Origin: Tritonibacter horizontis
GTDB lineage: Bacteria; Pseudomonadota; Alphaproteobacteria; Rhodobacterales; Rhodobacteraceae
Direction of reading: 5' to 3'
Assembly: GCF_001518015.1 (NCBI RefSeq)
Contig: NZ_LPUY01000080.1
Coordinates: 1-56,746, forward strand
DNA length: 56,746 nt
How positions within the stretch are numbered: the stretch's first letter is position 1; the number at the start of each line of letters is the position of its first letter. The notes below the pieces were generated by a model. The model worked only from the letters and a program-made list of their open reading frames with translations, was not told where the DNA came from and made no database searches. Positions 26,666 through 34,457 of the stretch are shown here, in pieces. Position numbers and translations under genes: made by a program.

Positions 26666-28207
26666 ATGACCGACGAGATCGTCGCCAACAGAGTGCACGA
26701 CTTGCTGGATCGCGCGGCGCGCGACCGGGGGGATGCGGTCGCAGTGATCGATTCCTGCGACAGGCAAATGAGCTGGGCGCAGATCGCAGCTGCCAGTCAC
26801 GAGGCTGCCGACATCCTGACCGAGGCCGGGGTGCGCCCCGGTGATCGTGTCATTCTTGTGTTTGAGAACTGCGCTTCGGTGCCTGTTTTCTTTTTTGCCT
26901 GCAGTCGGCTTGATGCTTCTGCGGTGGTGGTGAACGCCCGCCTGTCAGAGGCGGAGCTGACACGGATCACGGCCCACAGTGACCCATCCGCCTTGGTTTT
27001 TGCAACCGATGCTTCCGAGCCGGCCCGCACGCAGGCAGAGCGTCTGGGCGCCCGGACCGCAACAGGGATGTTCGGCACGGTTGCGGTTGTGTCCCGGACG
27101 GGCGCGGCACCAGAAGCGGTTTTTGACGCCGCAGAAGAACAGGTTGCCGTGATGCTTTATACCTCCGGCACCACCGGCACGCCCAAGGCGGCAATGCTCA
27201 CCCATCGCAATTTGATCGCGGCCTCCCAGGCGACCGCAGAGGTGCGCGGTATTGCGGCAGAGGATGTGTGTTTCCTGGCGCTGCCGCTGTCGCATATCTT
27301 TGGGCTGGTCACCCTGATGGCCGTCACCCGAACCCAGGGGCGGATGCGATTGGAGGCCCGGTTCCAGGTGGACCGGCTCTACCAGGCCCTGCAGGAGGAT
27401 GTGACCTTTCTCCCGGCGGTGCCGCAGATGCATGCCCATTTGTTCCATTACGCCCGCGCCAATGGCAAGCCGCGCTATACCCGGGGGCTGTTGCGGTTTG
27501 TCTCCTCGGGCGGCGCGCCGCTCGATCCCGCCTGGAAGCGCGAGGCGGAGGCCTTTTACGGGGTTGCGCTGCAGAATGGCTATGGGCTGACCGAGGCCGC
27601 GGCCGGGGTCTGCGCCACCCGCAACAGCTTTGGCGACCCGGATATTTCGGTCGGCAATCCGATGGGGGTCTGTACCTTCCGGCTCGATATGGAGGCAAAA
27701 GGCGCCAACCCCGCCGAGGGCATCGGCGAGATCCTGGTTGGCGGCCCTCAAGTCATGAAGGGCTATTTCCGCGACCCTGAGCAGACCGCGCAGGCCTTTA
27801 CCCAGGACGGGTATTTCCGGACCGGCGACCTTGGGCGCTATGACGCGGCCGGCAAGATGCATATCGTGGGCCGGTCCAAGGAGCTGATTATCCGTTCAGG
27901 TTTCAATGTCTACCCGGTGGAGGTGGAGGCAACGCTGACGGACCATCCGGCGGTGATTGTCGCAGGCGTCGTCGGCCGTGCGGTTGCGGGCAATGAAGAG
28001 GTTCTGGCCTTTGTCAAAGTGGGGGCGGAAACCGAGGTATCAGAAGCTGAATTGAAGGCTTTCGCCGCCGAACGGCTGTCGCCCTACAAACGGCCCTCGC
28101 GAATCATTATTGCCCGCGATCTGCCGGCCGCCCCGACCGGCAAGATCCTGAAGGCAAAGCTGATCGAAACCTTCGCCGCGCAGTTGGAGGGACCGGAGCT
28201 GGTATGA
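26666..28207 (+). CDS. Acyl-CoA synthetase, adenylate-forming (PimA-like)
   Basis: Class I adenylate-forming ligase of 513 residues that activates a free acid with ATP and CoA for the operon's beta-oxidation. ATP-binding motif MLYTSGTTGTPKAAMLTHRN, the A5 region NGYGLTEAAAGVC, A7/A8 TGDLGRYDAAGKMHIVGRSKELIIRSG and the A10 lysine in PTGKILKAKL are all present. ATG 26666 follows GGGGAGAGGAG. It is the last gene of the beta-oxidation operon. Substrate by context is a carboxylic or dicarboxylic acid taken up by the TRAP system encoded next. Confidence 0.9.
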   Translation: MTDEIVANRVHDLLDRAARDRGDAVAVIDSCDRQMSWAQIAAASHEAADILTEAGVRPGDRVILVFENCASVPVFFFACSRLDASAVVVNARLSEAELTRITAHSDPSALVFATDASEPARTQAERLGARTATGMFGTVAVVSRTGAAPEAVFDAAEEQVAVMLYTSGTTGTPKAAMLTHRNLIAASQATAEVRGIAAEDVCFLALPLSHIFGLVTLMAVTRTQGRMRLEARFQVDRLYQALQEDVTFLPAVPQMHAHLFHYARANGKPRYTRGLLRFVSSGGAPLDPAWKREAEAFYGVALQNGYGLTEAAAGVCATRNSFGDPDISVGNPMGVCTFRLDMEAKGANPAEGIGEILVGGPQVMKGYFRDPEQTAQAFTQDGYFRTGDLGRYDAAGKMHIVGRSKELIIRSGFNVYPVEVEATLTDHPAVIVAGVVGRAVAGNEEVLAFVKVGAETEVSEAELKAFAAERLSPYKRPSRIIIARDLPAAPTGKILKAKLIETFAAQLEGPELV

Positions 28208-28340
28208 CTGGCCAGGGCAATGACGGTGCAAGCTGCGAATAAATAACAGTTAAATACGTCCGGTCTCGCACGGCGCACGGATCGGGACAGGCCAGACGCA
28301 GGGGAGAGGAGTGAGGAGAGGAGTGGCAGACGGCGGCAGG

Positions 28341-28380
28341 TGAAATTTTTATTGCGGAATTTTATTCCGCATATTGGAAT
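28341..28380 (+). promoter_or_regulatory. Operator-like palindrome before TRAP operon 2 (probable IclR site)
   Basis: A perfect inverted repeat TGCGGAAT-TTT-ATTCCGCA (28353-28371) overlaps ATTCCGCATATTGGAAT (28364-28380). TGAAATTTTT precedes it at 28341-28350. The 17-base second element differs by one base from that at 20092-20108 in the leader of the beta-oxidation operon. This points to one regulator for uptake and catabolism, most simply the IclR protein encoded at 31562. Confidence 0.8.
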
Positions 28381-28415
28381 GAAGGGAGATCCCAATGACT
28401 GGAGGAGGCATTCGG

Positions 28416-29477
28416 ATGAACATGCTCAAGACACTATTGGCCACAGCGGCCCTGACCCTTGGCACTGGCGCGATGGCGCTGGCCGAGACAACGATTTTTT
28501 ATGGCCACGCAGGCCCGCCACGCGGCACGGTGCCGGCGGCGCTGAACTGGGTCAACGACCGGTTGGCAGAGCTCACCGACGGCGAGGTCAAAATGGACAT
28601 CCAATGGGGCGGCGCCTTGTTCAAGGCCCCGTCGGCGGTGCAGTCCATCGGCGATGGCGTGGCCGATGCGGGCTCGATCATCTCGGCCTATTTCCCCAAG
28701 GAGATGGCAGGCTATGCGCTCGCCGATCTGCCCCTGGGCGGTCCCGACCCCTGGGTCGGCATGCGCGCCACCGACCGGATGATGCGGCTGCCTGAGATGA
28801 CAGAACATCTGGCGGCCCAGAACCTTGTCTACGTCGGCACCTTTACCGCATCGGATGTGAACGTGGCCTGCAAGGGCGGCGAGATTAACTCCATCGCCGA
28901 TATCGCGGGCAAGAAAGTGCGCGGCGCCGGGGTCTATGGCAAGGTCTTTGGCGAACTGGGCGCGACCATGGTGAACCTTTCGGTCTACGAGGCCTATCAG
29001 GGGCTCGACACCGGGTTGATCGACTGCACGCAGGGCTATTCCTACATCATTCCGGCGCTGAAATGGCACGAACAGATCGACAGCTATACCGTGCTGAACT
29101 GGGGCCAGATCGGCGGCTACGGAATGTTTTTCAACAAGCAGATCTTTGACAGCTATCCCGATGAGGTCAAAGCCGCCCTGGTGCAGGTGGGCGAAGAGCT
29201 GCCCGACAAATTCGCGCAGATCGTGATCGGGGCCAATGAGAAGGCCATCACCACCCTGCGGGAAGGTGGCTATGACCGTCCAATCAAGCTGATCGAGGCC
29301 GGTGGCGCCGAGGCCGAGGCGCTGAATGCCGCAGCGCAGCCCTTTATTGCCGAGTGGAAAGAGACCGCCCAGTCGGTTGGGCTCGACCCCGAAGCCCTGA
29401 TGAAGGTCTACGGCGATGCGGTGGTGGAATACACCGCAGATCTTGAGGCCAATGGCTATCCCTGGTTGCGGAACTAA
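28416..29477 (+). CDS. TRAP transporter substrate-binding protein DctP (system 2)
   Basis: Periplasmic binding protein of 353 residues. Signal peptide MNMLKTLLATAALTLGTGAMA, mature start about ETTIFYGHAG. The ligand-arginine segment is AGKKVRGAGVYGKVFGELG, followed by NLSVYEAYQGLDTGLIDCTQ. ATG 28416 has GGAGGAGG at 28401-28408; an in-frame ATG at 28395 with GGGAG is possible but adds seven residues before the signal peptide. Linked by operator sequence to the pim-like operon, it probably binds the acid that operon degrades. Confidence 0.88.
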   Translation: MNMLKTLLATAALTLGTGAMALAETTIFYGHAGPPRGTVPAALNWVNDRLAELTDGEVKMDIQWGGALFKAPSAVQSIGDGVADAGSIISAYFPKEMAGYALADLPLGGPDPWVGMRATDRMMRLPEMTEHLAAQNLVYVGTFTASDVNVACKGGEINSIADIAGKKVRGAGVYGKVFGELGATMVNLSVYEAYQGLDTGLIDCTQGYSYIIPALKWHEQIDSYTVLNWGQIGGYGMFFNKQIFDSYPDEVKAALVQVGEELPDKFAQIVIGANEKAITTLREGGYDRPIKLIEAGGAEAEALNAAAQPFIAEWKETAQSVGLDPEALMKVYGDAVVEYTADLEANGYPWLRN

Positions 29478-29484
29478 GCGGCCT

Positions 29485-29508
29485 GGGCGGCCGGAGCCCC
29501 GGCCGCCC
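29485..29508 (+). other. GC-rich stem-loop between dctP and dctQ (system 2)
   Basis: A perfect 10-bp inverted repeat (29485-29494 with 29499-29508) with a 4-base loop, 7 bases after the dctP stop. No proper T-tract follows. Its position matches the hairpins after the binding-protein genes at 14606, 42011 and 47686. Confidence 0.75.
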
Positions 29509-29613
29509 TTCAGGACAGAACCAGCCACATAACGCGAATGCAGGCCCGATCCGTCCCGGATGGGGCAGGGGCCTGCAGGTCACACCATCGCCATCAGGGC
29601 AGGGAGGGCGCTC

Positions 29614-30111
29614 ATGCTGAACCGGATCGAACGGATTTTTGTGGATGTGGCTGCGATGGCCATCATCCTTCTCGGGCTGCTGATCTTTGTTGATGTCGTG
29701 GCGCTCAATGTCTTTGCCGCGCCGGTGCCCGATACGATCATCATCGTGCGCGAACTGATGGTGATCGCCATCGTGTTGCCACTGGCCGCCGCGACCCTGA
29801 AACGGGCGCATATTGCGGTGGAATTCGTGACCAACTTTTTGCCGGCGCGGGTGGTCAACTGGTTCGTGGTCTTTGGCAGTCTGTTTGCCCTGCTGGCGCT
29901 TAGCCCGCTGGTTTATGCAGGGACCAAGGATCTGATCCATCAATGGACCACCGGCAGCGTCTTTTATGGTGACCTCGGGCTGCCTCAATGGCCGGGGCGA
30001 CTGGCCTTTGTCATGGGGGTCGGGCTGACCTGGCTGCGCCTTCTGGTGATGCTGTTTCAGGACAGCCTGACGGCCCTCAGAGGCGGAGAAATTGAATTCG
30101 GCGGTCACTAG
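29614..30111 (+). CDS. TRAP transporter small permease DctQ (system 2)
   Basis: Four-helix inner-membrane protein of 165 residues, the usual DctQ length. Helices lie at about 9-30, 43-63, 83-105 and 132-155. The segment PDTIIIVRELMVIAIVLPLAAATLKRAHIAVEF is the family core. ATG 29614 follows AGGGAGG at 29601-29607. It lies between the binding protein and the large permease as in typical dctPQM operons. Confidence 0.87.
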   Translation: MLNRIERIFVDVAAMAIILLGLLIFVDVVALNVFAAPVPDTIIIVRELMVIAIVLPLAAATLKRAHIAVEFVTNFLPARVVNWFVVFGSLFALLALSPLVYAGTKDLIHQWTTGSVFYGDLGLPQWPGRLAFVMGVGLTWLRLLVMLFQDSLTALRGGEIEFGGH

Positions 30112-30189
30112 GATCGCGCGATCCGGGGCCGCGCGCGTGCGGGCGAAACACAAAATCTCAGCAAGAGATGGACGAACAGGGACAATATC

Positions 30190-31530
30190 ATGGATCCGGC
30201 AACTATCGGACTGGTCGCTTTTGGCGTCATGCTCATTCTACTGGCCATGCGGGTGCCCATCGCCTTTGCGCTGATGGGCGTTGCAACGCTTGCGGCCTTC
30301 GCGATCTTTGCGTTTCGCACCGGAACCTTCATGCCAGAGCGCGCCCTGCGGGCGACCGCATCCATCGTGTTTTCAAATTCCTTCGACCTGATCCACAGTT
30401 TCGATCTGTCGATGATCCCGCTCTTTGTCGTGCTCGGCAATATCGCCTATCGCGCCGGGATCACCACGGCGGTCTACAATTCGGCCCGCGTCTGGCTGCA
30501 ACAGTTGCGCGGTGGGGTCGCCATGGCCTCCATCGTGGGCTGTGGCGGGTTTTCGGCGATCACTGGGTCTTCAATCGCCTGTGCCTCGACCATGGGGCGC
30601 ATCTGCACGCCCGAGATGTTGCGGATGGGCTATGACAAGCGGCTGGCCACGGCCAGCGTTGCCGCCGGGGGCACCATGGGGTCGCTGATCCCGCCCAGCG
30701 TGCTGTTCATCGTCTATGCGATCTTCACCGAAACCTCGGTGTCAAAGCTCTTTCTGGCGGGGATTCTGCCCGGCCTGCTGACGCTGATCGGTTTTGTCAT
30801 CGTGGTGCTGATCTGGTCCGCGATTGATCCCAAGGTGGCTCCGGTCGCCGCCGAACGCGCCAGCCGCGCAGAGCGGCTGCGCGCCGCGCTGGAGGCCTGG
30901 CCCGCCGTTTTGATCTTTCTCATCGTGGTGGTTGGCATCTACGGTGGTTTTTTCACCGCAACCGCCGCCGCTGCCGTGGCGGTCGTTGCCACCACGGCCA
31001 TCGGGTTTGCCCAACGCCGCCTGTCCCTGCGTGATCTCTGGCTGGCGGTACGCGAAACCTGCATCCAGTCCACCTCGATCTTTATTGTCGCGGCTGCGGC
31101 CAAGATCTTTGTGGCGGCCATCGCACTGACCGGGCTGGCCCCGGCGCTGGTGCAGACCGTGTCCGAGGCGCAGCTGTCCTTTCCGGTCCTGTTGCTGTGC
31201 ATCTGCGCGGTCTATCTGGCGCTGGGCATGTTCCTCGATCCGATCGGGATCATGGTGCTGACCCTGCCACTGGCGGTGCCCATGGTCGAGGCCTACGGCA
31301 TGAACCTCATCTGGTTTGGTGTCGTGGTGGTGAAGCTGCTGGAGATCGGCCTGATCACGCCACCGGTGGGCCTCAACGTGTTTGTCCTTTCCAACGTGGT
31401 GGGCAAGGCGGCGCCGATTGGCGCGATCTTTGCCGGCATCTGGCGGTTTCTGTGCGCGGATGTGATTGTTCTGGGGCTGATCCTGGCCTTCCCGGCGATT
31501 TCGCTGGTGCTGTCGGAAGCGGTGCAATGA
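30190..31530 (+). CDS. TRAP transporter large permease DctM (system 2)
   Basis: Large TRAP permease of 446 residues with many membrane helices. Family segments: FSAITGSSIACASTMGRI, ASVAAGGTMGSLIPPSVLFIVYA (PPS motif), GMFLDPIGIMVLTLPL and LITPPVGLNVFVLSNV. The gap of 78 bases from dctQ has no other gene. The IclR gene starts 31 bases after its stop and is probably part of the same transcript. Confidence 0.9.
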   Translation: MDPATIGLVAFGVMLILLAMRVPIAFALMGVATLAAFAIFAFRTGTFMPERALRATASIVFSNSFDLIHSFDLSMIPLFVVLGNIAYRAGITTAVYNSARVWLQQLRGGVAMASIVGCGGFSAITGSSIACASTMGRICTPEMLRMGYDKRLATASVAAGGTMGSLIPPSVLFIVYAIFTETSVSKLFLAGILPGLLTLIGFVIVVLIWSAIDPKVAPVAAERASRAERLRAALEAWPAVLIFLIVVVGIYGGFFTATAAAAVAVVATTAIGFAQRRLSLRDLWLAVRETCIQSTSIFIVAAAAKIFVAAIALTGLAPALVQTVSEAQLSFPVLLLCICAVYLALGMFLDPIGIMVLTLPLAVPMVEAYGMNLIWFGVVVVKLLEIGLITPPVGLNVFVLSNVVGKAAPIGAIFAGIWRFLCADVIVLGLILAFPAISLVLSEAVQ

Positions 31531-31561
31531 AGGTTCTTTTCTTTGCGGCGGAAAATTCGGT

Positions 31562-32395
31562 ATGATGGCGCCTCCGAATGCGGCAATGGGACGGAAGACA
31601 ATGCGCGATCTGGAGCAGGACCGGCGATATGCCAACACGCTGGCCCGAGGTCTGCGCATCCTTCGGGCGTTTCGTCCCTCCGACAACGGGCTGGGCAACC
31701 TGGAGATTTCGGAACGTACCGGTATTCCGCGCTCGACCGTGTCGCGGTTGACCTTCACGCTATGTGCCCTCGGCTACCTCACCCATGGCCGTCACTTCGA
31801 CAAATACCGGCTGGGCCCGGCGGCGCTTGCGCTGGGCAATATCGCGTCGGCGGCATTTGGCTTCGTCACGGTGGCCTCGCCTTTGATGCAACGGCTTGCG
31901 AATGAGGTGAACGCCCTGGTTGGCGTCTCGATCCAGGACGATGGCAACATGTTGATCGTCAAGACCTGGCGGCCCGAGGAATCCCATACCATCTGGCTCG
32001 ATGTGGGCTATCGGATGCCGGTGCTGACGTCCTCCTCCGGCATTGCCTATCTCGGGGCGTTGTCGCGCGAAGAACGGGAAAAGCTGGAAACCCTGCTGCC
32101 GGAGGATGCGGCTGCGGACTGCGCCGAGGTCTGGGACCGCGAAAGGGTGCAACTGCGCCGCGACGGCTATGCCTTTGTGCAGGGGCAGGCGCGGTATTCG
32201 CAGTCGATCAACGCGGTGGCGACCCCGTTCCACCCGTCGGAAATCGGTGAACCGGTGTCGTTCTTCTGCGGGGCAAACGTCGATGATCTCAGCGACGCCC
32301 GCATCCACAGCCAGGTTGGTCCGGCGCTGGTGCGGGCCGTCACCAGCCTCAAGGCGTTGACCGGGCAGGCGGTCTCGGCGGTTGCGTCCGGGTAA
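31562..32395 (+). CDS. IclR-family transcriptional regulator
   Basis: DNA-binding regulator of 277 residues (fewer if a later start is used). Winged helix-turn-helix at about 28-90 (NLEISERTGIPRSTVSRLTFTLCALGYL) and a C-terminal effector domain (about 100-270) with the family segments VGVSIQDDGNMLIV and the C-terminal INAVATPF stretch. In-frame ATG codons at 31586 and 31601 are alternatives; the start MRDLEQDRRYANTLARG at 31601 looks like many relatives. It closes TRAP operon 2 and is the likely reader of the ATTCCGCA-type operators at 20072 and 28353. A weaker GCGGAA/ATTCGGTAT element overlaps 31548-31563. Confidence 0.88.
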   Translation: MMAPPNAAMGRKTMRDLEQDRRYANTLARGLRILRAFRPSDNGLGNLEISERTGIPRSTVSRLTFTLCALGYLTHGRHFDKYRLGPAALALGNIASAAFGFVTVASPLMQRLANEVNALVGVSIQDDGNMLIVKTWRPEESHTIWLDVGYRMPVLTSSSGIAYLGALSREEREKLETLLPEDAAADCAEVWDRERVQLRRDGYAFVQGQARYSQSINAVATPFHPSEIGEPVSFFCGANVDDLSDARIHSQVGPALVRAVTSLKALTGQAVSAVASG

Positions 32396-32475
32396 CGATG
32401 CGGCCCGTTGTCAAACCGTTGACATGAAGCGCGCGTAGACCCGGACGGTACGAAGACCAGAGGACACCACCCGCC

Positions 32476-33213
32476 ATGGCTATTTTCCGCCCCGACCCAA
32501 TGCGCTTTTTGACCGGCACAAGTTCCGACACCGCCCGGCCAGGGGCGATCACGGAACCGGGCCAGGGCGGCAAATTCACCCCCGTGGGGGAGGTGCTGCC
32601 CTTTCCCGGCAATACGATCCTGTGTCACATCGACCCCACCAGTGACGCACATGCGGCGCTTTGCGAGATGCAGGACGACCTGCGGCAGAGCGATTTCGGT
32701 GCCTTGTTCACCTATTTGCCAGCGGCCAGTCTGCATATGACGGTCTTTCAGGGCATCTCGCCGGACGAACGCAACTGGCCCGAGGGGCTGCCGCAGGATG
32801 CGTCTCGGGATGAGGTCACGGCGGCGTTTGTGGACCGCCTGTCGGGGCAGGACCTGCCAGAGCGACGCTCTGTCGCCGCCCGCGGGCTTTATGCCGGGCA
32901 TTCCGTCACCCTCGACGGTGTCGATGCCATCGAAGAGGCGCGGCTGCGCACGACCCGCATGTCCCTGCGCGACCTGACAGGGTTGCGTCACGATCACTTC
33001 GACACCTACACTTTTCACAGTACCCTTGGTTACCTGCTGCGCTGGCTGGACGCGTCGGAGGCGACCGATCTGATCGCCTTTTCCGATGAGACCTTTGCCC
33101 GCTACGCGGACCGGCTTGCGCGGATTGAGCTTGGCCCGCTGGAATTGTGCAATTTTGAAACGATGCATTATTTCGAACCGGTGGCGCTTCTGTCACGCCG
33201 CGCTGCGTTCTAA
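32476..33213 (+). CDS. DUF1868-type 2H phosphoesterase-fold protein
   Basis: Protein of 245 residues with the two H-x-T/S signatures of the 2H phosphodiesterase superfamily: LHMTVFQG (about residues 81-88) and TFHSTLGY (about 179-186), separated by the usual 100 residues. Members with DUF1868 architecture are cytoplasmic and of unknown substrate; 2H enzymes act on cyclic or 2',3'-phosphate ester bonds. It stands alone between the IclR gene and glucokinase, 80 bases and 201 bases away. Confidence 0.75.
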   Translation: MAIFRPDPMRFLTGTSSDTARPGAITEPGQGGKFTPVGEVLPFPGNTILCHIDPTSDAHAALCEMQDDLRQSDFGALFTYLPAASLHMTVFQGISPDERNWPEGLPQDASRDEVTAAFVDRLSGQDLPERRSVAARGLYAGHSVTLDGVDAIEEARLRTTRMSLRDLTGLRHDHFDTYTFHSTLGYLLRWLDASEATDLIAFSDETFARYADRLARIELGPLELCNFETMHYFEPVALLSRRAAF

Positions 33214-33219
33214 CGTATT

Positions 33220-33231
33220 GTTTGCGCTAAC
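33220..33231 (+). promoter_or_regulatory. LacI-type operator-like site upstream of glucokinase
   Basis: GTTTGCGCTAAC is a 12-base palindrome with one mismatch around the central CG step common in LacI/GalR-family operators. It lies in the 201-base spacer before glk. No LacI-family gene is in the window, so the cognate regulator would be elsewhere. Confidence 0.4.
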
Positions 33232-33414
33232 GCTTGTGCTGCGCACCGTCCCGCGCAAGACTTGATCCGATGACTTGCGAACAGTCGCAAAGCGGGGCGC
33301 AATGGCGTTGCAGGGCTTGACCTGCGCACCGCAAGGCTGTTTGACCTTTGGCAAATGACAACCTGAGTATCGGCAACGCGCCCCCATCAGAGCGCGGGGT
33401 CTGGAGGGGCTAAG

Positions 33415-34377
33415 ATGTGGAATCTCATCGCCGACGTCGGCGGCACCAATATGCGGTTGGCCGCTGTGAACGCCGAGGGCGAAATCCTCGAGCAAGCCCG
33501 CTATGACACCAAGGGTGCGCTCAATCTCGAACAGGCCTGTGCCGATTTTGCAGATCATCGCGGCGGCGCGCCCGGACGGGCGGTGATTGCCGCCGCTGGT
33601 GTGGTGCGGGGTGGGTCGGTGCAGTTGACCAATGCGCATCAGAGCTTTTCGGAACGTGGCATCGCCTCCGCGCTCAAAATCGAACGGGCCAAGGTGCTGA
33701 ACGATTTCGAGGCCGCCGCCTGGTCGCTGGCCTCTGTCGGCGCGGGCGATGTGACCGTGCTGCAAGGCGCGGCGGTCTTTCCCAAAGAACCCTGCCTGAT
33801 CATCGGCCCCGGCACCGGTCTTGGCGTCGGCGCGCTGGTCTGGGCCAATGGCGAACCCTGCGTGGTGCCGGGCGAGGGCGGCCATGTTGCCCTGGGTCCC
33901 CGCACCCCGGACGAGGTCGCGATTTTCGAGGCCCTGCGCGAGGAATGGCCCGAGGTCGGCATGGGGCCGGGCCTCGTGGTCGAAGCGGAGGCGATCCTGT
34001 CGGGCACCGGCCTGCCGTATTTCTATCGCGCCGTGGCCCGCAGTATGGATCTGACGGCGCCGCTGACCACTGGTGCAGAAATTTTTACCTCTGCCAAGGC
34101 GCGGCTCGACACCGCAGCGATGCGCGCGGTTGCGCTCTTTGCGCAGTACCTCGGGGGGGTCGCGGGTGACCTCGGCCTCGTCTTCGCGGCCAAGGGCGGT
34201 GTGTTTGTGACCGGCGGTGTGGCCGCCGCCAATCCCTGGATCTTTGACAAGGCCTTTGTCGATGCGTTCAACGCCGGCGGGCGCCATACCTCCTGGCGCG
34301 AAGAGCTGCCGCTGCATCTCTACAACCAGCCGAACTTTGGCCTGATCGGGGCGCGCAACTACCTGTTGGCGCGCTGA
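33415..34377 (+). CDS. glk: Glucokinase
   Basis: Sugar kinase of 320 residues of the bacterial Glk family. N-terminal phosphate-binding motif LIADVGGTNMRLAAV (about 4-18), catalytic Asp in VLNDFEAAAW (about 98-107), sugar and ATP loops IIGPGTGLGVGALVW and VPGEGGHVALGPR. The C-terminal VFVTGGVAAANPW is present. It converts glucose to glucose 6-phosphate. Lying just before the sulfonate monooxygenase island, it would take up the free glucose that the island's aldo/keto reductase is expected to make. Confidence 0.92.
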   Translation: MWNLIADVGGTNMRLAAVNAEGEILEQARYDTKGALNLEQACADFADHRGGAPGRAVIAAAGVVRGGSVQLTNAHQSFSERGIASALKIERAKVLNDFEAAAWSLASVGAGDVTVLQGAAVFPKEPCLIIGPGTGLGVGALVWANGEPCVVPGEGGHVALGPRTPDEVAIFEALREEWPEVGMGPGLVVEAEAILSGTGLPYFYRAVARSMDLTAPLTTGAEIFTSAKARLDTAAMRAVALFAQYLGGVAGDLGLVFAAKGGVFVTGGVAAANPWIFDKAFVDAFNAGGRHTSWREELPLHLYNQPNFGLIGARNYLLAR

Positions 34378-34410
34378 CCGACCCGCTGCACCGGCAGCTC
34401 TGCAACAGAC

Positions 34411-34436
34411 ACGGCCGCCCCGGCAGGAGCGGCCGT
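34411..34436. terminator. Bidirectional terminator-like hairpin between glk and the Gfo/Idh/MocA gene
   Basis: Perfect 8-bp inverted repeat (34411-34418 with 34429-34436) and a 10-base loop between two convergent genes. It is followed by TTTGC on the plus strand, a weak T-tract. Confidence 0.55.
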
Positions 34437-34457
34437 TTGCATGTTCATCCCGCCAGG

